Assembly: GCF_006540305.1 (NCBI RefSeq)
Contig: NZ_BJOR01000001.1
Coordinates: 7,440,001 to 7,504,000 of the forward strand
DNA length: 64,000 nt
Source of the DNA: Streptomyces sp. 6-11-2
Lineage (GTDB): Bacteria; Actinomycetota; Actinomycetes; Streptomycetales; Streptomycetaceae
Reading direction: 5' to 3'
Below, piece after piece: positions 55,930 to 64,000 of the stretch. Each line of letters begins with the position of its first letter. The first letter of the stretch is position 1. The notes beneath the pieces are model-generated. The model was not told where the DNA came from. It did not search any database and was given only the letters and a program-made list of their open reading frames with translations. A program made the translations under genes and the position numbers.

Positions 55930-57432
55930 GTGAACCTGTTGCACAGTCCCCGAACACGGCTCAGACACCTCGGGGTTGTGGCAGCCGCCACCGGCCTGCT
56001 GGCGGCGCTGCTCACGGCAGCACCGGCCATGGCGACGCCCGACCCCGGCGACGCCACCACCGCGACTCAGCGTGTGTCGAAGAGCGAGGAGGCCGAGACC
56101 AGAACGGCCATCGCCAAGGGTGAGATACCGGCGCAGGACGAGATCGTCCACTCCGACAACATCCAACACCTCGCCAACGTCCCCAAGGACGCCCTGACGG
56201 ACCTGAACTCCGACCTGGCCTTCCAGGGCAAGTACGCGTTCGCCGGCAACTACGACGGCTTCCGCATCTTCGACGTCAGCAACCCGAAGGCTCCCAAGAC
56301 GGTCTCCCAGGTGCTGTGCCCGGGGTCGCAGAACGACATATCCGTCTCCGGGAACCTGCTGTTCCTGTCGACCGACTCCTCACGCAGCGACAACTCCTGC
56401 TCGAGCACGCCGCAGCCCGCGACCGAGAAGTCGTCGTGGGAGGGCATGAAGGTCTTCGACATCAGCAACAAGAAGAACCCGAAGTACGTCGCGGCCGTCG
56501 AGACCAACTGCGGCTCACACACGCATTCCATCGTTCCCCATGGCCGCAACGTCTACATCTACGTGTCCTCGTACTCCCCGAGCCCCTCGTTCCCCGACTG
56601 TCAGCCCCCGCACGACGGCATCTCGATCGTCAAGGTGCCGCGCGACGCTCCCCAGAAGGCCGCGCTCGTCAACTTCACGGTGCTCTTCCCGGGTGACGGC
56701 CCCGACGGGGGCGGCAACCCCGGCGCGCCCACCAACCCGGGTGTCTCCAAGACGACCGGCTGCCACGACATCACCGTGCTGCCGTCGAAGGACCTGGCCG
56801 CCGGTGCCTGCATGGGCGACGGCATCCTGATGTCCATCAAGGACCCGGAGCACCCGAAGGTCATCGACCAGGTCCAGGACAACGTCAACTTCGCGTTCTG
56901 GCACTCGGCGACCTTCAACCAGACCGCGAAGAAGGTCGTCTTCACCGACGAGCTCGGCGGCGGAGGCGCCGCGACCTGCAACGAGGCCATCGGCCCGAAC
57001 CGCGGAGCCGACGGCATCTACGACATCGTCGGCAAGGGCGACAACCGCAAGCTCGTCTTCCGCGGTTACTTCAAGATCCCCCGGCACCAGGCGGACACCG
57101 AGAACTGCGTCGCCCACAACGGCTCGCTGATTCCGGTCAAGGGCCGCGACATCATGGTCCAGGCCTGGTACCAGGGCGGCGTCTCGGTCTGGGACTTCAC
57201 CGACTCGACGAAGCCGAAGGAGATCGGGTACTTCGAGCGCGGCCCGCTCACCACGGACCGGCTGACCGTGGGCGGCTCCTGGTCCGCGTACTACTACAAC
57301 GGCTACATCTACTCGAACGACATCGCCAAGGGCTTCGATGTGCTCAAGCTCAACGACCGGCGCACCGACTCGGCCCGAAAGGTCCACCTGGACCAGCTGA
57401 ACGTCCAGAGCCAGCCGGAGTACTTCGACTGA
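55930..57432 (+). CDS. Secreted LVIVD-repeat beta-propeller protein
   Basis: A 500-residue exported protein with a Sec signal (about 1-36, cut after AMA), LVIVD-type repeats (GFRIFDVSNPKAPKTV, MKVFDISNKKNPKYV, GVSVWDFTDSTKPKEI) that form propeller blades, and several paired Cys residues. Function is unknown; it is typically found next to DUF305 genes in Streptomyces. GGAGGAAAC precedes the GTG. Terminated by a hairpin that includes the stop codon. Confidence 0.85.
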   Translation: MNLLHSPRTRLRHLGVVAAATGLLAALLTAAPAMATPDPGDATTATQRVSKSEEAETRTAIAKGEIPAQDEIVHSDNIQHLANVPKDALTDLNSDLAFQGKYAFAGNYDGFRIFDVSNPKAPKTVSQVLCPGSQNDISVSGNLLFLSTDSSRSDNSCSSTPQPATEKSSWEGMKVFDISNKKNPKYVAAVETNCGSHTHSIVPHGRNVYIYVSSYSPSPSFPDCQPPHDGISIVKVPRDAPQKAALVNFTVLFPGDGPDGGGNPGAPTNPGVSKTTGCHDITVLPSKDLAAGACMGDGILMSIKDPEHPKVIDQVQDNVNFAFWHSATFNQTAKKVVFTDELGGGGAATCNEAIGPNRGADGIYDIVGKGDNRKLVFRGYFKIPRHQADTENCVAHNGSLIPVKGRDIMVQAWYQGGVSVWDFTDSTKPKEIGYFERGPLTTDRLTVGGSWSAYYYNGYIYSNDIAKGFDVLKLNDRRTDSARKVHLDQLNVQSQPEYFD

Positions 57433-57462
57433 CCCGGCAAACGCCCGCCGAACTCCGGGTCA
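57430..57462 (+). terminator. Hairpin overlapping the LVIVD stop codon
   Basis: TGACCCGG at 57430-57437 (the TGA is the stop codon) pairs perfectly with CCGGGTCA at 57455-57462; the loop is 17 bases. Confidence 0.6.
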
Positions 57463-57486
57463 GCGAACCACCCGGAAACGTCGGCT

Positions 57487-57650
57487 AGGGTCTTTCGTTT
57501 GGATCAGGCCGGATCAGGGAGCGGGGTCTGGTGCCGTGGATCGCAAGGCGGAGGAGGGCGGCAGGGCGGAGCCCTGCCAACCGACGACAACGCGGCGAGG
57601 AGCGGTGCCAGGGCCCGCGAGCCCGGCATGATCCAAACGAGAGGCCCTGG
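57487..57650. repeat. MITE-like repeat with imperfect terminal inverted repeats
   Basis: The ends form a perfect 12-bp inverted repeat, TCGTTTGGATCA at 57495-57506 and TGATCCAAACGA at 57629-57640, extending imperfectly to about 25 bases (GGGTCTT / GAGGCCC and GGCCGG / CCGGCA flanks). The interior is very GC-rich and encodes nothing convincing. The sequence resembles a multicopy intergenic element I recall from Streptomyces genomes. No target duplication is clear. Confidence 0.7.
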
Positions 57651-57671
57651 CGCTCAAGCGCCAAGGCACCG

Positions 57672-57703
57672 GTCCCGCCGGGCGGCTCGTCGCCCGGCGG
57701 GAC
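57672..57703. terminator. 13-bp perfect hairpin downstream of the repeat
   Basis: GTCCCGCCGGGCG at 57672-57684 pairs exactly with 57691-57703 across a six-base loop. It lies between the LVIVD gene and the convergent N-acetyltransferase gene and may serve both as terminator. The DNA from here to 57895 has some minus-strand coding-like composition but no recognisable gene. Confidence 0.65.
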
Positions 57704-57895
57704 ACCCGACTCCCGGTCCATCGCCAAGCGGTGGACAACCCCTGCCCTGGACCGCAGCCGCTGCCCGGCGATCCGAGCGCCGTGCGGCAGCATCCCGCCC
57801 AGCCGGTCGAGCTCGGCGTGGACCCAGTCCGGAGCAGTCCGCAGCGGCCCGGAACGGCTCGGAGCGGCGTCCCACCGGCCCGCATGCTCATCCGG

Positions 57896-58744
57896 TCAGC
57901 CGGTGCGGGCGGCGAGCCACGTCCGGTGGGCCGACAGCACCCTCTCCCAGAGCGCGGAACGCTCCTCCTCGCCGACGTCGGTGAGGGTGAGCCCGAAGAC
58001 CTCCGCGAGGGCTCCGAACCAGGCGGCCTCGGTGGTCAGTTCCCGCTCCGACCGCCCGTCACCGTCGGTCCGGACCAGTACGCAGCCGCGGAGCTCGTCC
58101 GTGCCGGCCGCGTCCCTGCGGATCGCGGAGACGACCCGGACAAACCCCGAATCCGGCGAGGTGGACAACTCCCGGTGCTGTGCCGCGAAGTCGTCCGGCC
58201 CGGCGGTCGCCATGGTGAAGTCCATCCCGGCGAAGGAGCCACGGGGGTCGTGGTCGAAGCGCCACCCGCCGGGCTCGACCGCCGAGGGCGAGAGCCGATA
58301 GGCGAAGGGCCCCTGTCGGTACTCCCCGGAACGGAGCGGCAGCGGCTCGTACAGGGCATCACCGAGCCCGACGTCGACAAACCAGGTCTCGCCCTCGCAG
58401 ACCACCGTGAGGGCCAGATGGTTGGCGTTCGCTCCGGGAGGCCGGGCGGTCCGACTGCCCTGGACTCCGCCGCGGTGCCATGTCACGGCGTACCCCAGGG
58501 CGTGGAGCAGGGTGGCGAAGGCTCCGTTGAGGTGGAAGCAGTAGCCGCCGCGCCCCCGGAGGATCCGTGCCACCGACTGCGCGGGATCCACCGTGGTCGC
58601 CCGCCCCAGATGGATCTCCAGCGTCTCGTACGGCACCCGGGCCACATGCGCGGCGTGCAGCGCCCGCAGCCCCGCCACTGACGGCGCGTCGGGAGCCGCG
58701 ACACCCAGTCGCTCCAGGTAGCGGCCGACATCCACCTTCGACAT
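57896..58744 (-). CDS. nat: Arylamine N-acetyltransferase
   Basis: A 282-residue NAT with the Cys-His-Asp triad C69 (RGGYCFHLN), H109 (NANHLALTV) and D124 (FVDVGLGDAL). It transfers acetyl from acetyl-CoA to arylamines or hydrazines; actinobacterial homologs also act on aminobenzoate-type precursors. Length and motifs are complete. The ATG at 58744 is followed upstream by a small palindrome (58779-58792). Confidence 0.92.
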   Translation of the reverse strand: MSKVDVGRYLERLGVAAPDAPSVAGLRALHAAHVARVPYETLEIHLGRATTVDPAQSVARILRGRGGYCFHLNGAFATLLHALGYAVTWHRGGVQGSRTARPPGANANHLALTVVCEGETWFVDVGLGDALYEPLPLRSGEYRQGPFAYRLSPSAVEPGGWRFDHDPRGSFAGMDFTMATAGPDDFAAQHRELSTSPDSGFVRVVSAIRRDAAGTDELRGCVLVRTDGDGRSERELTTEAAWFGALAEVFGLTLTDVGEEERSALWERVLSAHRTWLAARTG

Positions 58745-58778
58745 GCCCTGAACTCTAGTCAGCATCGATGACATCCAG

Positions 58779-58792
58779 TCAACTTCGGTTGA
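58779..58792. promoter_or_regulatory. Small palindrome upstream of nat
   Basis: TCAAC at 58779-58783 and GTTGA at 58788-58792 are complementary around TTCG, lying 35-50 bases upstream of the nat start codon, where a repressor could bind. The short length makes it weak evidence. The region to 58853 holds no gene. Confidence 0.3.
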
Positions 58793-59021
58793 ATCACGGG
58801 TCGGTCGGAGCGCTCGGCACGCGCGCACGGGTGGCGCTGGCGTTGAAGATTTCTTGCAACCCATTACCAAGCGTTTACTGAGCAGATACCTTTCTCCTTG
58901 CCGGTGGCAGGGCGGCGGAGCGATCCGGCCGTCCCTGCCTGCCCCGGCGTACCGCCACACGCCGTTCGGCCTGTTTTCGGCCATTACGCCCATTTTTCAT
59001 GGACTGCCGGAAGGAAGCGTC

Positions 59022-60563
59022 TTGAACGCTCGGAACCGCCGCACCACGGTAGCCGCCGTATCCGCCGCAGGGCTCATAGCGCCGCTGCTGCTGATCGGAT
59101 CAGGCACCGCCTCCGCCCACAGCGACCCTGCCAAGGAGGCTGCCAAGCTCGCACAGAAGCTCGTCAAGAAGAGCAACGCCGAGGATGCGTACGAGCATCT
59201 GAAGAAGTTCCAGCGGATCGCTGACAAGAACGGGAACACCCGGGTGGCCGGGTCGGAGGGGCACCGGCAGTCGGCCGAGTACGTCGAGGGCCTGTTGCGG
59301 AAGGCCGGGTACTCGGTGACCCGGAACGAGTTCGACTACCAGTTCAGCCAGACGCTGGCGGAGAGCCTGCGGGTGGTGTCGCCGCAGCAGCAGGACGTCC
59401 CGTTGATCGCCATGACGTACTCCGCCAACAGCCCCACCGGCGGCATCACCGCCCCGGTCGCGGCGGTGCCGGTCGACGACACCACCGGCTGCGAGCCGGG
59501 TGACTACGCGTCCGGGACGTTCACCGGCAAGATCGCGCTGATCAAGCGCGGCGGCTGCACCTTTGCGGAGAAGCAGGCGGCCGCCGCCGGTGCGGGCGCG
59601 GTCGGCGCGATCATCTACAACAACACCGACGGCGCGCTCAACGGCACCCTGGGAGACCCGAACGTCGCGAAGATCCCGACCGGTGGCGTCACGCAGGCGG
59701 ACGGTGAGGCCTTGGCGGCCAAGGCCGCTTCCGGCGCAGTGACCGTCAACCTGGAGATCCGCACCTTCGCGGAGATGCGGCGCACCTACAACGTCATCGC
59801 CGAGACCAAGAGTGGCGACGCCGGCAACGTGGTGATGTTCGGCGCCCACCTGGACTCGGTGGCGGCCGGCCCGGGCATCAACGACAACGGCTCCGGCTCC
59901 GCCGGCATCCTCGATGTGGCGCTGAACCTCGCCCACGAGAAGGTCAAGAACAAGGTGCGTTTCGCCTGGTGGTCGGCTGAGGAGTTCGGCCTGCTGGGCT
60001 CGGAGGCGTACGTCGACGGCCTCTCGGCGGCGGACCGCGCGAAGGTCAAGCTGTACCTGAACTTCGACATGATCGCCTCGCCGAACTACGCCCAGTTCGT
60101 CTACGACGGTGACGACTCCGACCAGGTCGGTGCCGGGCCCGGCCCGGAGGGCTCGGCGCAGCTGGAGCGGCAGATCACCGACTACCTGGACAGCCGGCGC
60201 ATCCCGCACGAGGGCACCGACTTCACCGGCCGGTCGGACTACGGGCCGTTCATCGAGGTGGGTATCCCCTCGGGCGGCACCTTCACCGGCGCCGAGGGCA
60301 TCAAGACGGCCGCGCAGGCAAAGACGTACGGCGGTAAGGCCGGTGTCGCGTACGACGCCTGCTACCACGCCGCTTGCGACACCCTGAAGAACATCAACAT
60401 GAAGGCGTTCGACGTCAACATCGACGTCATCGCCAACGCGGTGGGCCAGTACGCCTGGGACACCAGCATCCTGAGCAAGCCGGTGGCGCCGCAGAACACC
60501 AAGGGCTCGGCGGGCAGCGGTGGTGGCCTGCACGAGGGCCACGACCACGAGGTCACCGAGTAA
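59022..60563 (+). CDS. Secreted M28 aminopeptidase (SGAP-like) with PA domain
   Basis: A 513-residue exported metallopeptidase: Sec signal (about 1-34, cut after ASA), propeptide, a PA domain (about 130-240, GKIALIKRGGCTFAEKQAAAA) inserted in the catalytic region, and the M28 domain with zinc-ligand motifs FGAHLDSV, INDNGSGSAG, WWSAEEFGLLGS, NFDMIASPN and a later His. It cleaves N-terminal residues from peptides outside the cell. TTG 59022 is chosen from GGAAGGAAG just upstream; the AT-rich segment 58850-59000 holds its promoter. Confidence 0.9.
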   Translation: MNARNRRTTVAAVSAAGLIAPLLLIGSGTASAHSDPAKEAAKLAQKLVKKSNAEDAYEHLKKFQRIADKNGNTRVAGSEGHRQSAEYVEGLLRKAGYSVTRNEFDYQFSQTLAESLRVVSPQQQDVPLIAMTYSANSPTGGITAPVAAVPVDDTTGCEPGDYASGTFTGKIALIKRGGCTFAEKQAAAAGAGAVGAIIYNNTDGALNGTLGDPNVAKIPTGGVTQADGEALAAKAASGAVTVNLEIRTFAEMRRTYNVIAETKSGDAGNVVMFGAHLDSVAAGPGINDNGSGSAGILDVALNLAHEKVKNKVRFAWWSAEEFGLLGSEAYVDGLSAADRAKVKLYLNFDMIASPNYAQFVYDGDDSDQVGAGPGPEGSAQLERQITDYLDSRRIPHEGTDFTGRSDYGPFIEVGIPSGGTFTGAEGIKTAAQAKTYGGKAGVAYDACYHAACDTLKNINMKAFDVNIDVIANAVGQYAWDTSILSKPVAPQNTKGSAGSGGGLHEGHDHEVTE

Positions 60564-60579
60564 CTCCCGCTCAACACAG

Positions 60580-60608
60580 GGGGAGGGCCGGGCTGCCCGG
60601 TCCTCCCC
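60580..60608 (+). terminator. GC-rich hairpin followed by TT, after the M28 gene
   Basis: GGGGAGG at 60580-60586 and CCTCCCC at 60602-60608 enclose an inner CCGGG/CCCGG stem (60588-60592 and 60596-60600) with a CTG loop; one G-T pair separates the stems. It starts 17 bases after the stop codon. Confidence 0.75.
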
Positions 60609-60730
60609 TTGCCGTCCAGGCAGACACCGTGAACGTTGTCCAGCAGCCGTGCCTGTTGTCGTGCTCGGTCGCGGCAAACGGAACCGGCCCGCTTACTTCC
60701 CGCACGGCAGGGCGTGTCCCGGAGAGCGCT

Positions 60731-62146
60731 GTGGCACGATCGGCTGCCATGTCGTTTCTCTCCGCGTGGCCGTCAACAACCCCTCGCCGTCTGCTCGTTG
60801 CTCTGCTCGCGCTGCTCGTCGGAGCCGGTGCCGGTGTTGCCGACGCAGCCCCCGGACGTACGGCCGGGGCCAAGAGCGCCCAGGCCGCGACACCCGATCA
60901 CCCGCGCTACGACGTGACCCTGCGCGCCGACGCCGACGGCACCCACTGGAAGGGCCGCCAGCGCGTGTCGTTCCGCAACGCCGCCGACCGGCCCCTGCGC
61001 GAGGTGTACCTGCGGCTGTGGGGCAACGGCGTGGACGCCTGCGGCACTGCCGGCAGCCCTTCCCCCCTCACCGTGTCCCGGGTACGCGGCGGCACGGCAG
61101 GGCGGCTCAGCGTCGACTGCACGGCGCTGCGTATCACCCTGCCCGCACCTCTCGCGCGCGGCTGGCGCGCGACTGTCTCCTTCGACGTGTCCCTCACCGT
61201 GCCCGGGCGCAACGACCGCTTCGGCCGTGAGGGTGCGTTCCGTTTCCTCGGCAACGCGCTGCCCGTGCTGGCCGTGCACGACGCGGCGGGATGGCACCTC
61301 GACCCGTACGTGTCGACCGGCGAGAGCTTCTACACCCTGGCCGGCGACTTCCAGGTCACGCTCGACCACCCGTCGGCCCTCAAGGTCCCGGCGACCGGCC
61401 GCACCCGCACCAGCCCCGGCACGCAGGGGCGCACTCTCACGCGCAGCCTCGCGCACCGGGTACGGGACTTCGCGTGGGCGGCAGGCCCGTTCCGCACCGC
61501 GGACCAGACCACTCCCGGCGGCGTGCGGGTCAGATCGTACTGGGCACCCGACACGCCGGCCGAGGGCGTGCGGCTCGCCCGCCAGGACGGCGCCGCCGCC
61601 GTCGACCGGTTCAGCACGGAGTACGGCCGCTACCCGTACGGCGAGCTCGACCTGGTGATGACCCCGCAGTTCGGCGGCGGCATGGAATACCCCGGCCTGG
61701 TCCTGCTCGGCACCACCGAGGAAGGCAACGCCGTCGTCCACGAACTGGCCCACCAGTGGTGGTACGGCATCGTCGGCAACGACCAGTACCGTGCGCCCTG
61801 GCTGGACGAGAGCTTCGCCCAGTACGCCAACTTCCGCTTCTACGGCTTGGACACCCGTGACTGCTGGGACCCGGACGAGTGGCCCGACCGGAACGCCGCG
61901 CTCACCAGCTCGATGGCCTACTGGTCGACGCACCCCGGCACATACCACCTCATCTACACCGCCGGCCCCTGCGCCCTGGCAGACCTGGAGCGCACCCTCG
62001 GCTCCGCCACCATGGCACGACTCCTCAAGCGCTACGCCCACGACCACTGGTACGGCGTCTCCACCACCGCCGACTTCAAGAAGACCGCCCAGTCCATGAC
62101 CGGCAAGGACCTGACGTCGTTCTGGAAGACCCACCGCATCCGGTGA
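60731..62146 (+). CDS. Secreted M1-family metallopeptidase
   Basis: A 471-residue gluzincin with a Sec signal (hydrophobic core LLVALLALLVGAGAG, cut near ADA) and a short M1 domain. The zinc site is H337-E338-L-A-H341 with E360 in WLDESFAQYA, i.e. HExxH-x18-E, preceded by GGGMEYPGL (GAMEN-like exopeptidase motif). It removes N-terminal residues, complementing the M28 enzyme. GTG 60731 has GGAGAG upstream; ATG 60749 is an alternative. Both genes are transcribed rightwards but are separated by a terminator. Confidence 0.87.
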   Translation: MARSAAMSFLSAWPSTTPRRLLVALLALLVGAGAGVADAAPGRTAGAKSAQAATPDHPRYDVTLRADADGTHWKGRQRVSFRNAADRPLREVYLRLWGNGVDACGTAGSPSPLTVSRVRGGTAGRLSVDCTALRITLPAPLARGWRATVSFDVSLTVPGRNDRFGREGAFRFLGNALPVLAVHDAAGWHLDPYVSTGESFYTLAGDFQVTLDHPSALKVPATGRTRTSPGTQGRTLTRSLAHRVRDFAWAAGPFRTADQTTPGGVRVRSYWAPDTPAEGVRLARQDGAAAVDRFSTEYGRYPYGELDLVMTPQFGGGMEYPGLVLLGTTEEGNAVVHELAHQWWYGIVGNDQYRAPWLDESFAQYANFRFYGLDTRDCWDPDEWPDRNAALTSSMAYWSTHPGTYHLIYTAGPCALADLERTLGSATMARLLKRYAHDHWYGVSTTADFKKTAQSMTGKDLTSFWKTHRIR

Positions 62147-62218
62147 ACACCTTGCCCCACCCGCGGTGAGACCTCCTCGCCTCCGCGCCTGTACGCCCGC
62201 CGCGCCGAGCGGAAGGGG

Positions 62219-62926
62219 TCAGGCGTCGGCCTTGGGGTGGGCGGGGCTCAGATAGTGCACCGCGGTCCGCTCGGCGTGCGGGACGAGCAGGCCCTGCAGT
62301 TCGTCAGCCGCGACCTTGAGGATGTCGCCGTCCCGGGTGGCGTGGAGGGTTTCCAGGACGAAGGCGACGTGGACGGAGTCCTCGGTGACGCGGGTGCGGT
62401 GGGCGTCGCGGTGGTTCCAGTGGCGGGTGAGGACACCGGCGGCGTCGGCGTAGATGATCTCGCCGGGCCTGGGGCGTTCGACGGTGCCGGGTTCGCCGAG
62501 CGGGGTGAACTCCTCGCTTCCGTCGGCGTAGCGGACGTCGACGTCGCCGGTGACGTGGTCGAGGTCGAAGGCCCCGGCCGGCAGCCCGTGGCGGACGGAG
62601 ACGGAGTTGTAGGAGTCGACCGCCGGGTTGATACGGGGCAGCACACCCTTCTTGGTCATACGCCGGCCGAGGGCGTCGACACTGGGGCGGATGCGGCGGG
62701 GGTTGGTGCCGAAGGAACGGTACGCGGTGTGCCACGCCTCGATGCGCGGGTCGTTCTCGTCGGCGGGCTGCCATATGCCGAGGGCGAGTTGCTGCTCCAG
62801 GTCTTCGAGAGCGGTGGTGGTGTCGGGCCAGGGTTCATGGCCGAGCAGGCCGGTGGCGGTGACCAGGGCGACGAGGGTGTCCGGGAAGGCGTCGGTGACG
62901 GCGGGGTTGATGCGGAAGGCGGTCAT
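62219..62926 (-). CDS. B3/4 (tRNA-synthetase-like) domain protein
   Basis: A 235-residue protein with the B3/4 fold of the phenylalanyl-tRNA synthetase beta subunit: ENDPRIEAWHTAYRSFGTNP (about 57-76), SVDALGRRM, LPRINPAVDSYNSVSVRH, and GEPGTVERPRPGEIIYADAAG. Free-standing homologs are thought to edit misacylated tRNA or bind nucleic acid, but few are studied. It is in an operon with PaiB-like and EamA genes, with gaps of 40 and 38 bases. Confidence 0.82.
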   Translation of the reverse strand: MTAFRINPAVTDAFPDTLVALVTATGLLGHEPWPDTTTALEDLEQQLALGIWQPADENDPRIEAWHTAYRSFGTNPRRIRPSVDALGRRMTKKGVLPRINPAVDSYNSVSVRHGLPAGAFDLDHVTGDVDVRYADGSEEFTPLGEPGTVERPRPGEIIYADAAGVLTRHWNHRDAHRTRVTEDSVHVAFVLETLHATRDGDILKVAADELQGLLVPHAERTAVHYLSPAHPKADA

Positions 62927-62966
62927 GTGCGAGGTCCTCCTCTCGTGTGTGTGCCGGCGGCGGGCT

Positions 62967-63614
62967 TCAGGGCTTCCATGGGCCGATGCGGTCCAGGCGG
63001 CGCAGCTGCTGGCGTGCGGCTGGTCCGTCCAGACCCCGGCCGCGCGCGGTGAGTCGGCCGGCGACGGCGGTGCGGTGCTCGACGGGTTTGTGGTCGTCGT
63101 ACTTGAACTTGGCCCGCACCTCGATGACCTCCAGGCGCAGTCCGCGGATGCCGGGGAGCATCCGCCCGTAGGGCGGCTGGTCGACGTCGATGGGGGCGTG
63201 GTCGCCGTCGGGCTGGAAGTGGGCCAACTGGCGGCGCAGCAGGTCGGCCTTGGCCTCGGGGGCGTCGACGATGTGGGCGCGGCAGGTGAACTGGACGGCC
63301 GCGTAGTAGCTGGTGGGCACGCCATCGGTGGGCGGGATGCCGGGCTTGGCGCGCCAGGGTCCGGGGACGAAGGCGTAGTCGCCGATGACGGTGAAGGTGA
63401 CGTGCGGGTCGTGCTCGATCGCCTTCCAGACCGGGTTGGGCCGGGCGAGGTGGATCAGCAGTTGGCCGTTGTCGGTGGTGAAGTGGGTGGGGACGACGAC
63501 GGGCGCCTGGCCGAGCAGGCCGTTGACGCTGAGCTGGCCGAAGTCGTGGCCGTCGGCGATCCATGTCTGCCATTCGGCATCGTCCAGGCCGGCATCCCAG
63601 GGCTGGATGAACAT
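62967..63614 (-). CDS. FMN-binding negative regulator (PaiB-like)
   Basis: A 215-residue protein of the PaiB/flavin reductase-like split-barrel family: DGHDFGQLSVNGLLGQAPVV, PTHFTTDNGQLLIHLARPNP, and FVPGPWRAKPGIPPTDGVPT. Bacillus PaiB represses sporulation and degradative enzyme genes with PaiA. Here it is the second gene of the operon after a transporter. GGAGAATCAC precedes the ATG on the minus strand. Confidence 0.85.
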   Translation of the reverse strand: MFIQPWDAGLDDAEWQTWIADGHDFGQLSVNGLLGQAPVVVPTHFTTDNGQLLIHLARPNPVWKAIEHDPHVTFTVIGDYAFVPGPWRAKPGIPPTDGVPTSYYAAVQFTCRAHIVDAPEAKADLLRRQLAHFQPDGDHAPIDVDQPPYGRMLPGIRGLRLEVIEVRAKFKYDDHKPVEHRTAVAGRLTARGRGLDGPAARQQLRRLDRIGPWKP

Positions 63615-63652
63615 GTGATTCTCCTTGGTGGCGGTAGAACGGACAGGGCGGT

Positions 63653-64000
63653 TCAGGTGAGGGCGAGGAGGCTGACCGCGACGGCGGCGGTGCCCAGGCC
63701 GACGAGCTGGCCACGGTGGACGCGTTCGGCGAGCACGGCGCGGGCGAGCAGCACCGTGCCCGCCGGATACAGGGCGGTGATCACGGCGACGACGGTGAGG
63801 TCCCCGCTGCGCGCGGCGAGCAGGAACAGCAGGTTCGCCAGCGAGTCCAGCACGCCCGAGGCCGCGGAGATCGTGTAGGCGGGCTTCTCCGGGCCCAGCC
63901 GGCGGCGCATCACCGCGGCCGCGGCCAGGGTGACGGCCGAGGAGACCGCTCTGCCGATGATCAGAGGGGCCACACCGCTGTCGGAGGGCGCCTGGTGCAG
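63653..64000 (-). CDS. EamA-family transporter, C-terminal part (cut by the window edge)
   Basis: The last 116 codons of a drug/metabolite transporter with at least three membrane helices (AVSSAVTLAAAAV, SGVLDSLANLLFLLAARSG, LVGLGTAAVAVSLLAL) and the EamA feature VVAVITALYPAGTVLLARAVLAERV. The open reading frame continues past 64000, so its start is outside. It is the first visible gene of the three-gene operon. Confidence 0.82.
   Translation of the reverse strand: MHQAPSDSGVAPLIIGRAVSSAVTLAAAAVMRRRLGPEKPAYTISAASGVLDSLANLLFLLAARSGDLTVVAVITALYPAGTVLLARAVLAERVHRGQLVGLGTAAVAVSLLALT

Overview
The window is high-GC actinobacterial DNA, almost certainly from a Streptomyces chromosome. The evidence is strong G/C bias at third codon positions, GTG/TTG starts, a four-gene conservon (cvnABCD), many Tat or lipoprotein signals, an SGAP-like M28 peptidase and a large S8 subtilase. 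No rRNA, tRNA, CRISPR array or replication origin was found. The mix of lineage-specific regulators, secreted hydrolases, second copies of housekeeping ATPases and decayed genes fits a chromosome-arm region rather than the core; that placement is inference.

Layout. 0-7.6 kb: enolase-superfamily enzyme; decayed marR divergent from an MFS exporter; aldo/keto reductase and SDR; ECF sigma factor coupled to a DGPF/YCII protein; AraC regulator plus VOC protein. 7.6-12.3 kb: MetF-like reductase beside a purU relic, Tat-exported metallophosphoesterase, Tat-exported sugar isomerase-like protein. 12.2-19 kb: minus-strand island with EttA, UvrA and an orphan SufC. 19-21 kb: EF-hand protein and a pyrophosphatase-like pseudoenzyme. 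21-26 kb: secreted S8 peptidase divergent from a LuxR-type regulator. 26-27.6 kb: small membrane proteins. 27.8-30 kb: acyl-CoA dehydrogenase and APH-fold kinase behind a TetR-type palindrome. 30.2-35.3 kb: conservon plus an orphan sugar-binding lipoprotein. 35.8-37.4 kb: second sigma/DGPF module. 37.6-46.2 kb: a seven-gene operon (cytosolic amidohydrolase, dipeptide-type ABC transporter, Tat-exported amidohydrolase) divergent from a GntR regulator that is followed by a broken amidohydrolase. 46.7-52.8 kb: methyltransferase, IS630 relic, nitrilase and PhzF tail to tail, GlxA-type regulator, internally deleted cupin, small redox and zinc proteins. 53-64 kb: UppP, epimerase, DUF305/LVIVD divergent pair, MITE-like repeat, arylamine N-acetyltransferase, M28 and M1 exported peptidases, and an operon of B3/4, PaiB-like and EamA genes cut by the window edge.

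How the genes work together. Three themes stand out. (1) Extracytoplasmic sensing: two ECF sigma/DGPF pairs and a conservon that may be paired with a binding lipoprotein. (2) Scavenging: exported peptidases and an operon with one hydrolase on each side of the membrane around an importer. (3) Decay: at least six recognisable gene relics (marR, purU, amidohydrolase, IS630 transposase, cupin, and a short ORF upstream of uvrA). All function calls come from reading translated sequence and motifs; no database search was run.
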